A stretch of 64,000 bases of DNA from Acytostelium subglobosum LB1 (Eukaryota; Evosea; Eumycetozoa; Acytosteliales; Acytosteliaceae): assembly GCF_000787575.1 (NCBI RefSeq), contig NW_012236523.1:807854-871853 (forward strand). The letters are read 5' to 3'. The first letter of the stretch is position 1; each line of letters begins with the position of its first letter. Of this stretch, positions 43,152 through 53,942 are shown in pieces. The translations under genes and the position numbers were made by a program. The notes beneath the pieces were generated by a model, which ran no database searches, was not told where the DNA came from, and saw only the letters and a list, made by a program, of their open reading frames with translations.

Positions 43152-44245
43152 ATGAGTAGTAAGACAACACTTAACTTTATAAAGAACTTTGTACCAAGAC
43201 TTAGAAGTACAAACCAAGGCATCGTTGGTATCAATGTTAGCAAAGGTGTCTTCAACGGTAACAACACCATCAAGACTGGTGACTTTGTCCGACAAGCATC
43301 CGTGGCAATCCTCCTAAGACTACGTGAGAGATCATCAAACACTCCTTGTATAGTATGTCCAATTCCAGTACCATTGAATGATCAATCATCATCACTACCA
43401 ATCGATCAACTAACTCGATGAATCAACCAACTTCAAGTTCAAATGTACATGTAATACAAGAGATAATATGCACTCTGTTCAATGTTTGGAACATTATGTT
43501 GCAAAGTCAACTGATAATGGTACATCAGAGAATGTAACGGCAGATATACTTTATGGAAAGAAGTCTGAGAGAATTAGAAGGAGAGGTGAGGTATGCTTCC
43601 CTGGTGGCCACATTGAGAAGGGTGAAACACCAAAGGATGCTGCTGAGCGAGAGACCCTCGAAGAGATGGGCATCGACCTGAAAGGAGAGGAGTATTCCTA
43701 TATCGGTCGACTTGATGATCGTGTCACCTTTGACAAGATTGGACTCTACACCTTTGGTATGCTACCCTTCCATTCATTCATACAAACATCATCAGACTAA
43801 CCATTGCCAAGTATATTTACAACTTAAGGAAACTCCTGTAATATTGATGGACGAGGAGTTGGATGATCATGGATGGGTGGACCTTGACTTCTACCTGGAG
43901 AGTCATTCAACAACCAGGAAGTATTGCTCGGTAATAGAGTTTGAATCATTGTCCAATATGAGGACAAGGCGTATGATCAATCCAGTGATGAAGTTTATAT
44001 TCAAATCAATCATGGTACCAATTGTACAACTACCTCTACAAAGCAAGACAACGCCATTTAGACTTTGGGGACTCACGCTGGACCTCACTGGCAATCTGTT
44101 CTCAACTGTATTGGGACATACCAATGTACCTACAATCCCCGAATCAAACAATCTCTTGGTGTTCTATGCTTTCACCAATCCAATCTTAGTGCTCTCAATA
44201 CTGGCTGTAACTGTTCCGACATTGTTATACTACTTATTTATGTGA
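43152..44245 (+). CDS. Nudix hydrolase, CoA-diphosphatase-like, tail-anchored
   Basis: Three exons: 43152 to about 43347 (or 43352), 43544 (or 43531) to 43756, and 43812-44245; about 280-287 residues. The first intron has two in-phase solutions that I cannot separate. Nudix enzymes cleave nucleoside diphosphates linked to X. The first exon ends in VAILLRLRER. The second holds ILYGKKSERIRRRGEVCFPGG and the Nudix box GGHIEKGE ... RETLEEMGID, with all the metal-binding Glu. The RxGEVCFPGG lead-in resembles CoA pyrophosphatases (NUDT7/8/Pcd1). The third exon ends in a hydrophobic helix (NPILVLSILAVTVPTLLYYLF), suggesting a tail anchor in the peroxisome, mitochondrion or ER. Substrate is inferred. 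Confidence 0.8.
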
Positions 44246-44424
44246 CCCACCGACGACACACCATTCATTGGTCGATGATCCTTCATCATCCATCAATGGA
44301 TAACGAACGAATTATAATAATATACTATATTTTATGTACAAGTATAAACAAACACTGGTTGTAGTTGATGATGGATGAAGGTGATTGACTGATCGATCAC
44401 CTCTGCGCCAACACACAACCCTTC

Positions 44425-46303
44425 TCAAACATTACGCTTCCTTAATGTCTGAGGCACATCATCTTCGAACATTCCAATGACTTGCCACTCCTCTCCACCC
44501 AACACTCCAGTGTTTCCATAGCTCTCTTGATCGGATGAGTGTGGAGTGAGTAGGAGCTTGGAGGTTTCGTCCGAGGTCGCATTGGTGGAGCCAGAGTCAG
44601 AGGTGGACAGCGACAGGGTGCTCTTGGTGGTAGCGTCTTGGGTAAGCTCCTCACCAGGTGTCGTCTCATCTCCAGGTGTAGTCTCATCACCAGCTGTCAT
44701 CTCAGTAGTCGACAAGTCGTCCAACTTATCCATCTTGTCAACAATGTCTGGAGTTGGATTGGCACTGTTGGGATTTCCCACCACGCTACTGCTGCTGCTG
44801 CTGCTATTGTTGTTGTTGTTGTCATCATTGATGTCTGGTACCAAATGCGAATCAAAGCTGCTGGGTCCTTTGTCGTCCTCCCATGCATATTTCTGTTGTA
44901 GCTGGTTGTTGATCATGGATGAACTGAACACTTCATCCAAATCTCTATACAACTCTTTCTTCTCGTCTTCCTTGTCCTTGCGGCCTCCATTCGATGATGC
45001 TGGTATTGGGATGAGTTCAATGTCAGCCTCGGGTCTGACCACAATAGCCAAAGGTTGTTTGTTGTTCACAAATCTATACACTAGTAGAGCAGTGACAACA
45101 AAGGCGAACAATGTAGTCCAGAAAACAAATATTGCAGTGTACCCAATTGCGAATGACATCAATGGATAATTATGGAGGTAGTACCTGAATATGAAGTCAG
45201 AAAGTTAGTTATTGGAAGTGAGTGAGTGGATGGGTTGCGTAAGAACTTACTCTAATCCAGATAGTCTAGCTTGGAATACTAGATTGGCTTCATAGATTTG
45301 GATGTTTGGATTGAGTAGATTAACACTCACTGAGACTGTTTGGTAAAACTATTGATTGATCATATAGTTAGTATCTCTACTACACTGGATTTCAATGTAC
45401 TAGGTGGTACATACCTTCTTTGAGAGTAAGTTCTCTACCATTGGTATGGATATTTCTTGTTTCTCATCGACAAAACCAAGGAAGTATGGACCCAATAGTA
45501 TAATGCTTCTAAAGAACTTGACGATAGGTGATCTATATTTCAATACGGCCTTTGTTTGTTGTGGAGGACAAGTGTTAGGTATCGTCTGTGGGCTGATTGA
45601 ATGAGCGAATGAGATGGATATACATACAGGTCGACAAACATGTAGTAGTTTCTGTGGGTTCCACTTGTCTTGGTTGTCTAGATCTAGACAGGCCATGAAC
45701 ATCCCCATTTCCTCATTACGTGGAGACTCTGGTAACACAAGATTCAAATATACATCATATAGTTTGTTCCTTTGGAACTCAACATTAACATCGGCAGCTG
45801 CGGACACCTTCTTTGGTCTGTAAAGGGTGAGAGAAAGAGAGAGAGTCGGATGTTAGAGTCAATGGATTTGGTCTTGATGTAGGTTGACCGTGTGGTCCAT
45901 CAATACATACCCAAAGTCAAAGAATAGTTGCTCTTGTGTTGATGCCTTGGATACAATGTATGTATAGATAATGTAATACTTGACCAATGATATGAATCCA
46001 ATCATAACAAATGCCAATACACTGTAAATTGATACCTTTAGTAACTTTGTCTTGTTGTCTTTAAGGAATACAAAGAATGGTCCCATCACAGGCATGATCC
46101 TCTCATTGGCCCATTCTAACATCGCGTTCAACGGAACCAACCAGAGTTTCAAAAAGAAGGAGGCCTATATGTACATGTTATTCAAACATTGATTAGTTGA
46201 TGTTTGATTGTTTGATTGATTGATTGATTGGTTGATTGATACCTACGATCTTATACATCACCTCAAGTGATGATCTGATCGCTGTTTGCAAAAAAGAATC
46301 CAT
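44425..46303 (-). CDS. Seipin (lipid-droplet assembly protein)
   Basis: Six exons (46247-46303, 45911-46164, 45628-45817, 45415-45585, 45251-45348, 44425-45184) join in phase to 509 residues. Seipin sits in the ER and organises lipid-droplet budding. The first helix is at ~61-88 (LLKVSIYSVLAFVMIGFISL). The lumenal beta-sandwich has NLVLPESPRNEEMGMFMACLDL, LKYRSPIVKFFRSIILLGPYFLGF, VSVNLLNPNIQIYEANLVF and LSGLEYYLHNYPLMSF, and the second helix is at ~267-295 (AIGYTAIFVFWTTLFAFVV). A long acidic/Ser/Thr tail (~210 residues) includes three near-copies of a TAGDETTPGDETTPGEELT-type repeat. N- and C-termini face the cytosol. The start ATG (46303) is the first in the last open frame; a longer start is possible but less protein-like. 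Confidence 0.92.
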
Positions 46304-47187
46304 GTCTCTTGATTGTTTTGTTTGATTGCTTGTTGAGACAAATGGCAGGAACTCACACAATTCGGGTTCACTATTGTTGGGCCAAACTCGGTGACTGTCA
46401 AAGATCAAAGATCGATTGATTGATTGATATGGTATTATGTTCAACAACAACAACAAACACCTATTTGACTACACAATAACAATATATATACAATTATAAT
46501 ATATGTTGATATTTAAGTTGAAATTGAATGAATAAACATACAAAGAAAGGTGTATTGATAAGTTGATGATGTAATTGTTAGTGAGTGAGTGAGTGATACT
46601 AGTAGTAAGAGGGAGAGAGAGAGAAGAGAGAGAGAAGTGAAGAGATGTGAGAGTGAGTAATAATCTTTAATTTAATTAAATACTTGTTCCAAAACAGGAC
46701 ATAGATATCACACACACTCACACACTTTAGAAGATACCTTTGATTGGACAACCACTACAGCTACTACTCACCTACCCACACACACACACACACACACAAC
46801 CCGAGAGGTCGACCTGGCACCTCTATCCGCGTCATCTAATACCTCTGAGTCACTCATTCATTCAATCACTCATCTAGTACATCCATCCCTTCCATCAAAT
46901 ACATTCATGTTTAAGTAACAGGACACATTGTGTGTGGATGACGAGTCAGCAGTCAGTATTGCCCATTTAGGAGATACAGATCCGTGTGCAAGAATAGGAT
47001 AAATGTCTCTTCATTGATCGGGCCAACAGAAATACATGCTTGATGAAGCCGCGTCATCATTTGAAGAGTCGCCAGCCAAGCTTCTGAAGAGAGACAGCGC
47101 AGTTGTTGGTGAGTCATCGGAAAGTGAAGACGTGGACTGATTGATCAGCTGAGGCCCAGCTAAAGCCACGCCCATGATGCATTCGAA
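46304..47187. other. Spacer with simple repeats and a short coding-like fragment
   Basis: Seen: the seipin promoter side with TTGA runs, (GA)n at 46610-46640, a TTAATTTAATTAAA stretch near 46667, and (AC)n at 46780-46798. A plus-strand fragment at 47036-47140 (34 codons, described separately) is the only protein-like piece. No full gene. Confidence 0.5.
47036..47140 (+). pseudogene. Orphan C-terminal-like coding fragment
   Basis: Thirty-four codons with GC-rich, protein-like content (MLDEAASSFEESPAKLLK, then RDSAVVGESSESEDVD and TGA), preceded by a possible acceptor (GGGCCAACAG) and an in-frame stop. The acidic Ser/Glu ending looks like a protein C-terminus. No upstream exon could be found. 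It could be a decayed gene end or a copied fragment. Confidence 0.25.
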
Positions 47188-48267
47188 TCACCACTTCAAG
47201 GGCGTCAATGGTTCAATAACATATCGATCATCATATGATCCGTAGCGAAGCATGTTGTCGGGCATGTAGGAGTAGTTGTAACAGGAACCGAATGTTGGAT
47301 AGCCATATTGGATGTAGTTGGGTAGTTCATGGAGTTCGTTATTTGATCTGCAACGCNGCTCTTGAAGTAGTTCAATGCATCGGTCGTATACTAGACATCC
47401 ATATTCGTCCATCTTGTAAGCCATTGGTCCAGTGCAATCGATCTCAGAGTCAAGTGCCACCTTGCTAATCATATTGTAGGTTGCACACTCATGGATTGGT
47501 AGTGCCAGGTATACTCTGGTGATCAGTGCATGGCCATCAACAATGGATTGCACTTGTACAATGGTGTTGGGAGAGAATAGTATGCGACGCCAACTCCACT
47601 CGCTTGGATACATGGATGGCACACTAAATGTTTGGATGGCAACTGGTAGTCCAATGTCGTTTGATTCAGTTCCATCGGTATTGACCTTGACAGCGCATGG
47701 ATAGTAATGTCCACTGGACATTTGGCCATCTCCTATGTGGCCAGGTTGCCAGCAAAAGTCATCCAACAGTTGATAGAACGTTTGGCCGAGTTCGATTGGA
47801 GGTTGTTGCTCAACTGGGAATGGTAGGGTCTTGAAGATACGGTATACTAGCACTTTGGGGAATTGGCCATGTTCGTGGTAATGATCAGGAATAGGAGGTA
47901 GAACATCGGCGTCGATTATAAAGTCGGATTGGAAGCGTACCAGGTCTTCTACATCAATATCCACTCCAAAGTATTGGAATGATCTCAACTTGATGTCTGT
48001 ACAGTTGTACTCCATGTTGTTCACACTGTATAATGTAGCAGGACAAATAACATCGCATTCCAAATGAGTATACCTCATGCAAGATATACAATCCGATGCC
48101 AAACCATTCAATTGAATGAAGTATAATGATCCTTTGGCTTTACAAGTAGGAATAGTCGTCGTAGCAGTTGGTATGATTCCAGGATCTGCTTCCTCTCCTT
48201 GTTGTTGGGACAATGTGAAAGATAGTGTAATAATGACCAAAAATATAATGAATAAGAGTTTAGACAT
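47188..48267 (-). CDS. Secreted cysteine-rich protein, unknown
   Basis: Single exon, 359 residues. A clear signal peptide (MSKLLFIIFLVIITLSFTLSQ) precedes a mature protein with about 15 Cys, e.g. CISCMRYTHLECDVICP near the start, CTDI, DDFCWQPGH, CATY, CTGP and GSCYNY. Six or more N-glycosylation-type sites are present. There is no membrane segment after the signal and no transmembrane tail, so it is secreted or lysosomal. I recognise no family. One undetermined base (47357) makes one residue unknown. The start is the only ATG giving a signal peptide. Confidence 0.75.
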   Translation of the reverse strand: MSKLLFIIFLVIITLSFTLSQQQGEEADPGIIPTATTTIPTCKAKGSLYFIQLNGLASDCISCMRYTHLECDVICPATLYSVNNMEYNCTDIKLRSFQYFGVDIDVEDLVRFQSDFIIDADVLPPIPDHYHEHGQFPKVLVYRIFKTLPFPVEQQPPIELGQTFYQLLDDFCWQPGHIGDGQMSSGHYYPCAVKVNTDGTESNDIGLPVAIQTFSVPSMYPSEWSWRRILFSPNTIVQVQSIVDGHALITRVYLALPIHECATYNMISKVALDSEIDCTGPMAYKMDEYGCLVYDRCIELLQEXRCRSNNELHELPNYIQYGYPTFGSCYNYSYMPDNMLRYGSYDDRYVIEPLTPLKW

Positions 48268-49051
48268 GTTATTATTATTATCTCTTTGTACAAAGGTATA
48301 TATATATTCTATCTCTCAATAATAACAAATGAGCTCCTTGGACGAGTGGCCACTTGTATAAGTATACTACACATTCTCAGTGTAATGTGTTTGTTTGATT
48401 GTTTGAATTATATGTGTGTAGTATGTGTAGAGATAGGTGTGTTGTTTGATTGATTGTTTGATTGATGAAGTGTAGTAGCACTTCTAAGTTGATGGGTGAA
48501 GGTGGTCTGGCCAACTAGTGGGTGACATCATATTGGTAGTGTTACCAGGTTGGTTACTATCAATCCATCCCGGGCTTGGCTAACATCTCAACATGTTTCA
48601 CCGAATAAAGACCCGAGTGAATCCCATGTGGGGTATCCATATCTTATGTTGTTTATAACCTATCTACACATAGATAATGATGCAGAATAATCAATCAATA
48701 ATAAATATTGTGTAAACAATGCAAACATTGTGGATAAAAACATTAAAAACAAAGATATTTGTTGATTTGATGAACAATTGAACTGAAATGACGAGTGTGT
48801 TATGATCAGGACCACTCGGGTCCATCTGGAGGCGTCAAGACCTTAAGTTTGGCTCATTGTTGAGACGTCTCAAACTTTGATAAGATCTGAATGAAGTGTG
48901 TGTTGGGGGTGGTGCTTGTATCCACATCAAGAAAGGTCCATCAACATCAACAACAAAGCAAAGGTTAACACTCACCTTATCTGATTCATTCACTCATTAA
49001 CACATTTACATACTCTCAAACAAAGAGATAAGATAACAACATAATAATAAG
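48268..49051. other. Divergent promoter spacer
   Basis: It lies between the secreted Cys-rich gene (-) and the dioxygenase gene (+). It contains TTGT/GATT runs at 48385-48470 and AATAAT-rich DNA near 48690-48790. I see no gene; no open frame longer than about 50 codons is protein-like. Confidence 0.55.
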
Positions 49052-50273
49052 ATGATCAATGTATGTATATTCATCAACAACATTGTAGTCATATACTAAT
49101 ATTATTGCTTCTTGGTTTAGACAAATGATATACAAACAACAAACAATGGAGTTGTAATTCTAAACTTTGAAGACTTGATTAAAAAGAAGGACTTGGGCGC
49201 ATCGATTGAGAAAGCCTTTGGTTATCATGGTATTGGTTTGTTGGTTGTAAAGGGCATTCCAAAGCTGCCAGAGTTGCGCGATGGTCTGCTTAAATTGGCA
49301 CCAGAATACTCTTCATTGCCAGATTCAATCAAAGAGAAGACCATACACAAGGAGAGCAACTTTTCATTTGGCTGGAGCCATGGCAAGGAGATTCTCAAGC
49401 CTGGTGTATTCGATGAGTACAAGGGATCCTACTACAACAACCCACAGTATGACACTCCATTCGAGGATGAGAAGATGATCCAAGAGTTCCCCGAGTCGTG
49501 CCATCCAAACATCTGGCCCGTAGAGGACTTCCCACAACTTAGAGGTGCATTCATGGAGCTTGGCCAACTAATCGTCAGCGTTGGTGCTTTGGTCGCTGAA
49601 CAATGTGATAAGTTTGGTAAGTTTGTTTGATTGATTGAGTGTCAATGTCCCATTGGGCGCGAGAATCCAGAATGCTAACTTATTCATTCGCTCTCTTACA
49701 GCCACCAAGAACGTAAATGGATTCAAAGATGGAACTTTAAAGAAGATTATTGATGAGTCAAAGACATGCAAGGCTAGACTCTTGTATTACTTCCCAATCA
49801 ATGAGGATCAGACTGCTAGAAGCAAGGACTCGTGGTGCGGATGGCACAACGACCACTCCAGTCTGACAGGACTGTGTCCAGCGATGTACTTCCGAATGAA
49901 TAGTGATAAGATCGCCGACTCTGACATCCCCTGCCCAGATGTCAATGCCGGTCTCTACGCCAGGACACGTGATGGCGAGGAGGTCAAGGTCATCATACCA
50001 AAGGACTGCGTGGCCTACCAGATTGGAGAGTGCTCGCAGGTGCAGACGGGCGGTCTGCTACGCGCCACTCCACACGCGGTCCAGGCCATCAAGTATCCAG
50101 AGAGCCAGAACATTGGACGTTCAACATTCGCCGTCTTTATGCAGCCAGATGTCGATGTCATCCTCAACACACCATCCGAGACTGACAACTGTGCCGTTGG
50201 TCAATATCAGCCTGGCATGACCTTTGCCGAATTCAGCAAAGCCACGATCGATAACTATTACTCTGACAAGTAA
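49052..50273 (+). CDS. 2-oxoglutarate/Fe(II) dioxygenase, isopenicillin-N-synthase-like
   Basis: Exons 49052-49060, 49121-49616 and 49702-50273 join in phase to 358 residues. The first coding exon is only nine bases (Met-Ile-Asn), then GTATGT. The fold is that of the plant/fungal IPNS-like family: GVVILNFEDLI, FGYHGIGLLVVKGIP, SFGWSHGKEILKPG near the start, then the iron facial triad H217-x-D219 in WHNDHSSLTGL and H293 in RATPHAVQA, with R308 in RSTFAVFM for 2-oxoglutarate. These oxidise small molecules, with oxygen and 2OG as cosubstrates. The natural substrate is unknown. Without the nine-base exon the protein would lack an upstream ATG in context, so I favour the spliced start. Confidence 0.85.
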
Positions 50274-50702
50274 TCCCGTCAATTTGATCGATCACCTGAT
50301 TTATCGGCTGATTGATTGATTGATCATTTATTATTATAAACTTGAACTATTTTGTTTGAGTATCTTCATCTTACAGGTTGTTGTTGGCTTGTCCTGGTTA
50401 TTTAGAGTGTCGATTTGTCGTCCTGAAGTTCGGTCATCAAAAATTCAAAAATCATCCATCAGAGTCGTGTTGAGTGTTTGACACTGGGTCACTTTCCTCA
50501 CACCCATCATCCTTGAAGTGATCTCATTCAAAGTCAGTTGTCCCATCACTTATTATTATTTAATTATACACATACATCCGAAATATGTACGTATAACAGT
50601 GCACTGCGATCAATCGATCAATCGATCAATCGATCAATCAAACACAGCGAATCACAAAATGACTGACACATACATTCAACCGACTAATTGAGTACAGATA
50701 GA
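50274..50702. other. Spacer, no gene seen
   Basis: The dioxygenase 3' UTR and the promoter of the small ORF that follows. A perfect run of ATCGATCA units (CAATCGATCAATCGATCAATCGATC) lies at 50610-50638, and ATTATT near 50550. No protein-like open frame. Confidence 0.6.
50610..50641. repeat. ATCG/ATCA tandem run
   Basis: About four copies of the 8-base unit ATCAATCG in a row, a variant of the genome's common TCAA tetranucleotide in which every second unit carries CG. It lies about 65 bases before the ATP-synthase-f-like start. Confidence 0.7.
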
Positions 50703-50924
50703 ATGACGATCACCAACGAGTCTAAGTTCTCAGAGTTCTTGAGCGTGTTCAGACAGAACCTCAACAAGCAGGGCGCCATGAAGTGTGTCGACTGGTACCA
50801 TGCTACCTACATCAAGACCGGAAGATTCACCCCAATCATCCACACCATCCTCGGTGTCACCTTGTTCTCCTACATCGTCAGACACGAGAGAGTCAACCAC
50901 CACAAGACTGCCCCATACCATTAA
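50703..50924 (+). CDS. Probable mitochondrial ATP synthase subunit f-like
   Basis: Single exon, 73 residues: MTITNESKFSEFLSVFRQ, then a short linker with AMKCVDWYHATYIKTGRF, one membrane helix (PIIHTILGVTLFSYIVR) and a His-rich end (HERVNHHKTAPYH). The order and the LFSY ... HER ... YH ending recall F1Fo-ATP-synthase subunit f (Atp17/ATP5MF), which sits in the inner membrane and helps dimerise the enzyme. The similarity is short and read by eye, so other small inner-membrane subunits remain possible. An ATG 15 bases upstream is in frame; the second is preferred because the first is followed by polar residues that are not family-like. AATAAA follows near 51132. Confidence 0.55.
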   Translation: MTITNESKFSEFLSVFRQNLNKQGAMKCVDWYHATYIKTGRFTPIIHTILGVTLFSYIVRHERVNHHKTAPYH

Positions 50925-51285
50925 GCAACAGAATGGATTATTATTATTATTATCAGCGATAGCAGCGACAGCAGCAACAGCAACAGTAGCAGCAGCAGAT
51001 ACATATATATATGGAACCCTAGTATTATACCCAACCAATCAATCACACACACATAACAGCTTCATCGACGTCGTAGTCTTCAACAACAGCGATAGCTAGC
51101 ACCGAGCGACAACAGATAGCTACATGCATGCAATAAACACATTATTCAAACATAGAACAAGCAGCTGATCAGTTAGCGAATCAAGACATCAATATAGACG
51201 ATCATTCAGAACTCTCGGAATCATGTTACAGTGGCGTGAATACATGTTGGGGAGAGGCCAACAACATGGATGGACGATGACCTCT
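50925..51285. other. Convergent 3' spacer with CAG-type repeats
   Basis: It follows the small subunit gene and meets the NELF-C/D gene from the other side. ATT runs at 50938-50954 and imperfect CAGCAA/CAGCGA repeats at 50955-51000 (untranslated) are present. No gene seen. Confidence 0.6.
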
Positions 51286-53739
51286 TTATTTACATTGGTC
51301 TGATTGATGGGATGGGAAGGGAGTTGGTTGGGCATGGATGGGATGGAAGAAGGGATAAGGTTAGTGAGGAGCAGTAGCAGGCGGGACCGCCAGTGGATGA
51401 CCTTAACATTAACATACCAAGGAATATCTGTACATTCTCCTTGTTGTCTGTAAGGTGTGGATTGACCATCTCGATGATGCCAGACATTGACTTGATAAAC
51501 TCTTTAGAGTATGGTGGTTCGATGATCTCCAGCACTTGATTGATAAAGTAACGTACGAGTGATGGATCGATCTTTGGAGCCCACTGGCGAATCACATTGA
51601 GTACTGGTATAACATGGCCACAACTAAACATGAATACAATGTTGTCTATTATAGTCCTTCGCATCTCCAGCTAGATGTGACATGTTTGAGTGAGTGGATG
51701 GAACATCAATCCAGTGCGGCTCACATTGATCGAATACATACCGCAGCCAGTGCGTCCAGGTCAGTCTCCAGCTCAAAGAAGTTGATAAGTATCTTCAGGA
51801 TAGTTTGGCGTTGTAGTGGATGCTTTACACATATCTGTTTAGTCATGATCATGAGCGCGATCAGTAGGTTAGAGGGGTGTGTCCAGTGCCATAATACGTC
51901 CTAGGTCAACTTTGGTACTTGCCTCACGAAGGAAATCAAGGTAGACTGGTGTACACAAGGTATTATAACTCGATATGTTGTTGGTGTTCATCAGATTGGA
52001 TTGAATCCATTGTAGTATACCCATAGATATGATTGGAAGTCTATTGGATTGATTGAATGTGTGAGTGAGTGGGGATGATTCCAGGATTGACAGATTGAGT
52101 GATTGAATACATACTCCAAGTGTCCCTTTAGCACTGGGACTACATTCTGTAACTCTGATCCAAGTGGATTGATCTTGCATATACCTTGTACCTCTTCAAT
52201 GGCCTTGATAGTCTCGTTCAATTCTGACTTTGGCTGTTGGAGAATGAGTGTTAGTCGACCTCTGGAATGGACTGGCAATACAATCAATCAATCATACATT
52301 CTCAAGTGTTGGATTGACGCTGACACCATAGCCAACCAAGTATATGATCATTCTCAGATTGTTTGGCTGAGGGTTCCTCGTTGGATTGAATAGTTCAAGT
52401 AGTAGCAGTTCTGGAATGAATGAAAGAATGAATGATTAGTATGAACACACATGGAGGATGGATGTCCAGCTCATACCTAGCAGTGATGGAATGCGAAGGA
52501 AGTCGACTGGTGGCGGATTGGCCGCCTTGGAGTACTCGTTGTAAAGTTTGATGATGTCGCCAGTGGCTGCAGTGTTGTTTGAAAGTATGGAGATGATGCT
52601 CTCGTATATCGTAGGGTAACTTGAGATGTTTGTCATCATCAATGATATCTTCCTGGCCACCTTACTTCTCTCAAACACCTCCAACTCAAGTTCCTGTGCA
52701 ATCCTCTTCAAATTAGGATGTGACTGAGCAATGTTACTGATCAATGCTTGAGCATAAAGATAAGTATGTTGACTATTACAACATGTTTTCTGTTCCAATG
52801 ATTGATTGATTGATTAGTGAGCGAGTGTAGTATGACGGGATGGCATCAAGCTTACCTTGAACTCTCCGATTGAATCTTGTAGCTCGGCTTCGTCTAGTTG
52901 TACGAGATGTGTGAGTGAGTCCAAGAGCACCTTGTTGAAGACGCTAAAGTATGTGGATGCAGTGCTGAGCGAGGCGATCTCATTCTGATAGCCAGCATCC
53001 GATATCTTCTGAATGGCAAAGTTCAACATTAGACAGTTCTTATGTGTCTCGGACAACTGATAAATGAGTGATCGCCAGTCTGCATCAGAGATCATCTCGT
53101 CAAGCCATTGTGGAGGTGACTATGATTGATTGTTTGATTGATAGTTAGTGAATGAAGACGACATCATGTTAATGATGCATAACCTCAACTCACTGATGAG
53201 AATATAGTGTCTGCCTTCTTGGGATCGAACTTCTCCATGATGATGTCTTTGAGATGACCTTTGACTGTGGCCAGGATGGTCTCGTTCGAGACACCGGTGC
53301 ACGACATCCAGCTGCAGAGTAGGTTGCACATCTGTGCGTAGCCACGATAGCTCTCGCTGAGGAATCTGATGACGTCGGGTGGTGAACCACCTGTTGTAAT
53401 GTAATCCTTCATCGTCTGTGCAATGTCGATCGACATGATTGAGTCGGGCACCTGCAGTTGCAACTCACCTCGCGCACGTATTGCCTCGGGTGTGGTCTGA
53501 TCGACGCCCGTCGCCGGTGACGACATTGTCTTTCTCGACAATGACGATGGTGATTGCATCGTTGGTGATGTCGCACCAGTTGCTGTTGATGTATTCTGTG
53601 TAGTCTGTTGTTGTTGTTGTTGTTGCTGATGTTGTTGATGTGGAGGGCTTGATGCAGGATGCATCATATCATTTGTTGGCGATGACATTGAAGTAGTCGA
53701 TGTCGACGAAGTTGGAGATGATGAAGGTGATGTCGACAT
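51286..53739 (-). CDS. nelfcd: Negative elongation factor C/D (NELF-C/D, TH1)
   Basis: Nine exons (53194-53739, 52856-53119, 52477-52789, 52298-52410, 52115-52233, 51911-52040, 51742-51834, 51418-51670, 51286-51299) join in phase to 614 residues. NELF pauses RNA polymerase II near promoters. After a Ser/Thr/Gln-rich start, PDSIMSIDIAQTMKDYITTGGSP and VIRFLSESYRGYAQM open the TH1 domain. DPKKADTIFSS, PPQWLDEMI, DCLMLNFAIQKISDAGYQ-type residues and later LVRYFINQVLEIIEPPYSKEF match animal NELF-C/D throughout. The donor of exon 6 (GTTGAC) is weak. The final exon is only 14 bases and encodes the last residues (DQCK), aligned with the family's end. Confidence 0.92.
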
Positions 53740-53942
53740 GTTTGACTCTTCTCTCTCTCAATATATATCTGTATCTCTTTGTATCTTTATCTGTTTCGTT
53801 CAACACCTTTGGCGCCAAATTATCATGCTTTTTCATAACCCTTAGATCAACCCTTGCCCTTGCCCCAACACAAACTCTAATAATAATTAGAAGATGCCAA
53901 TCCTTGATAGAATGGTTAATATTACATATTGGTTGTATTGGA

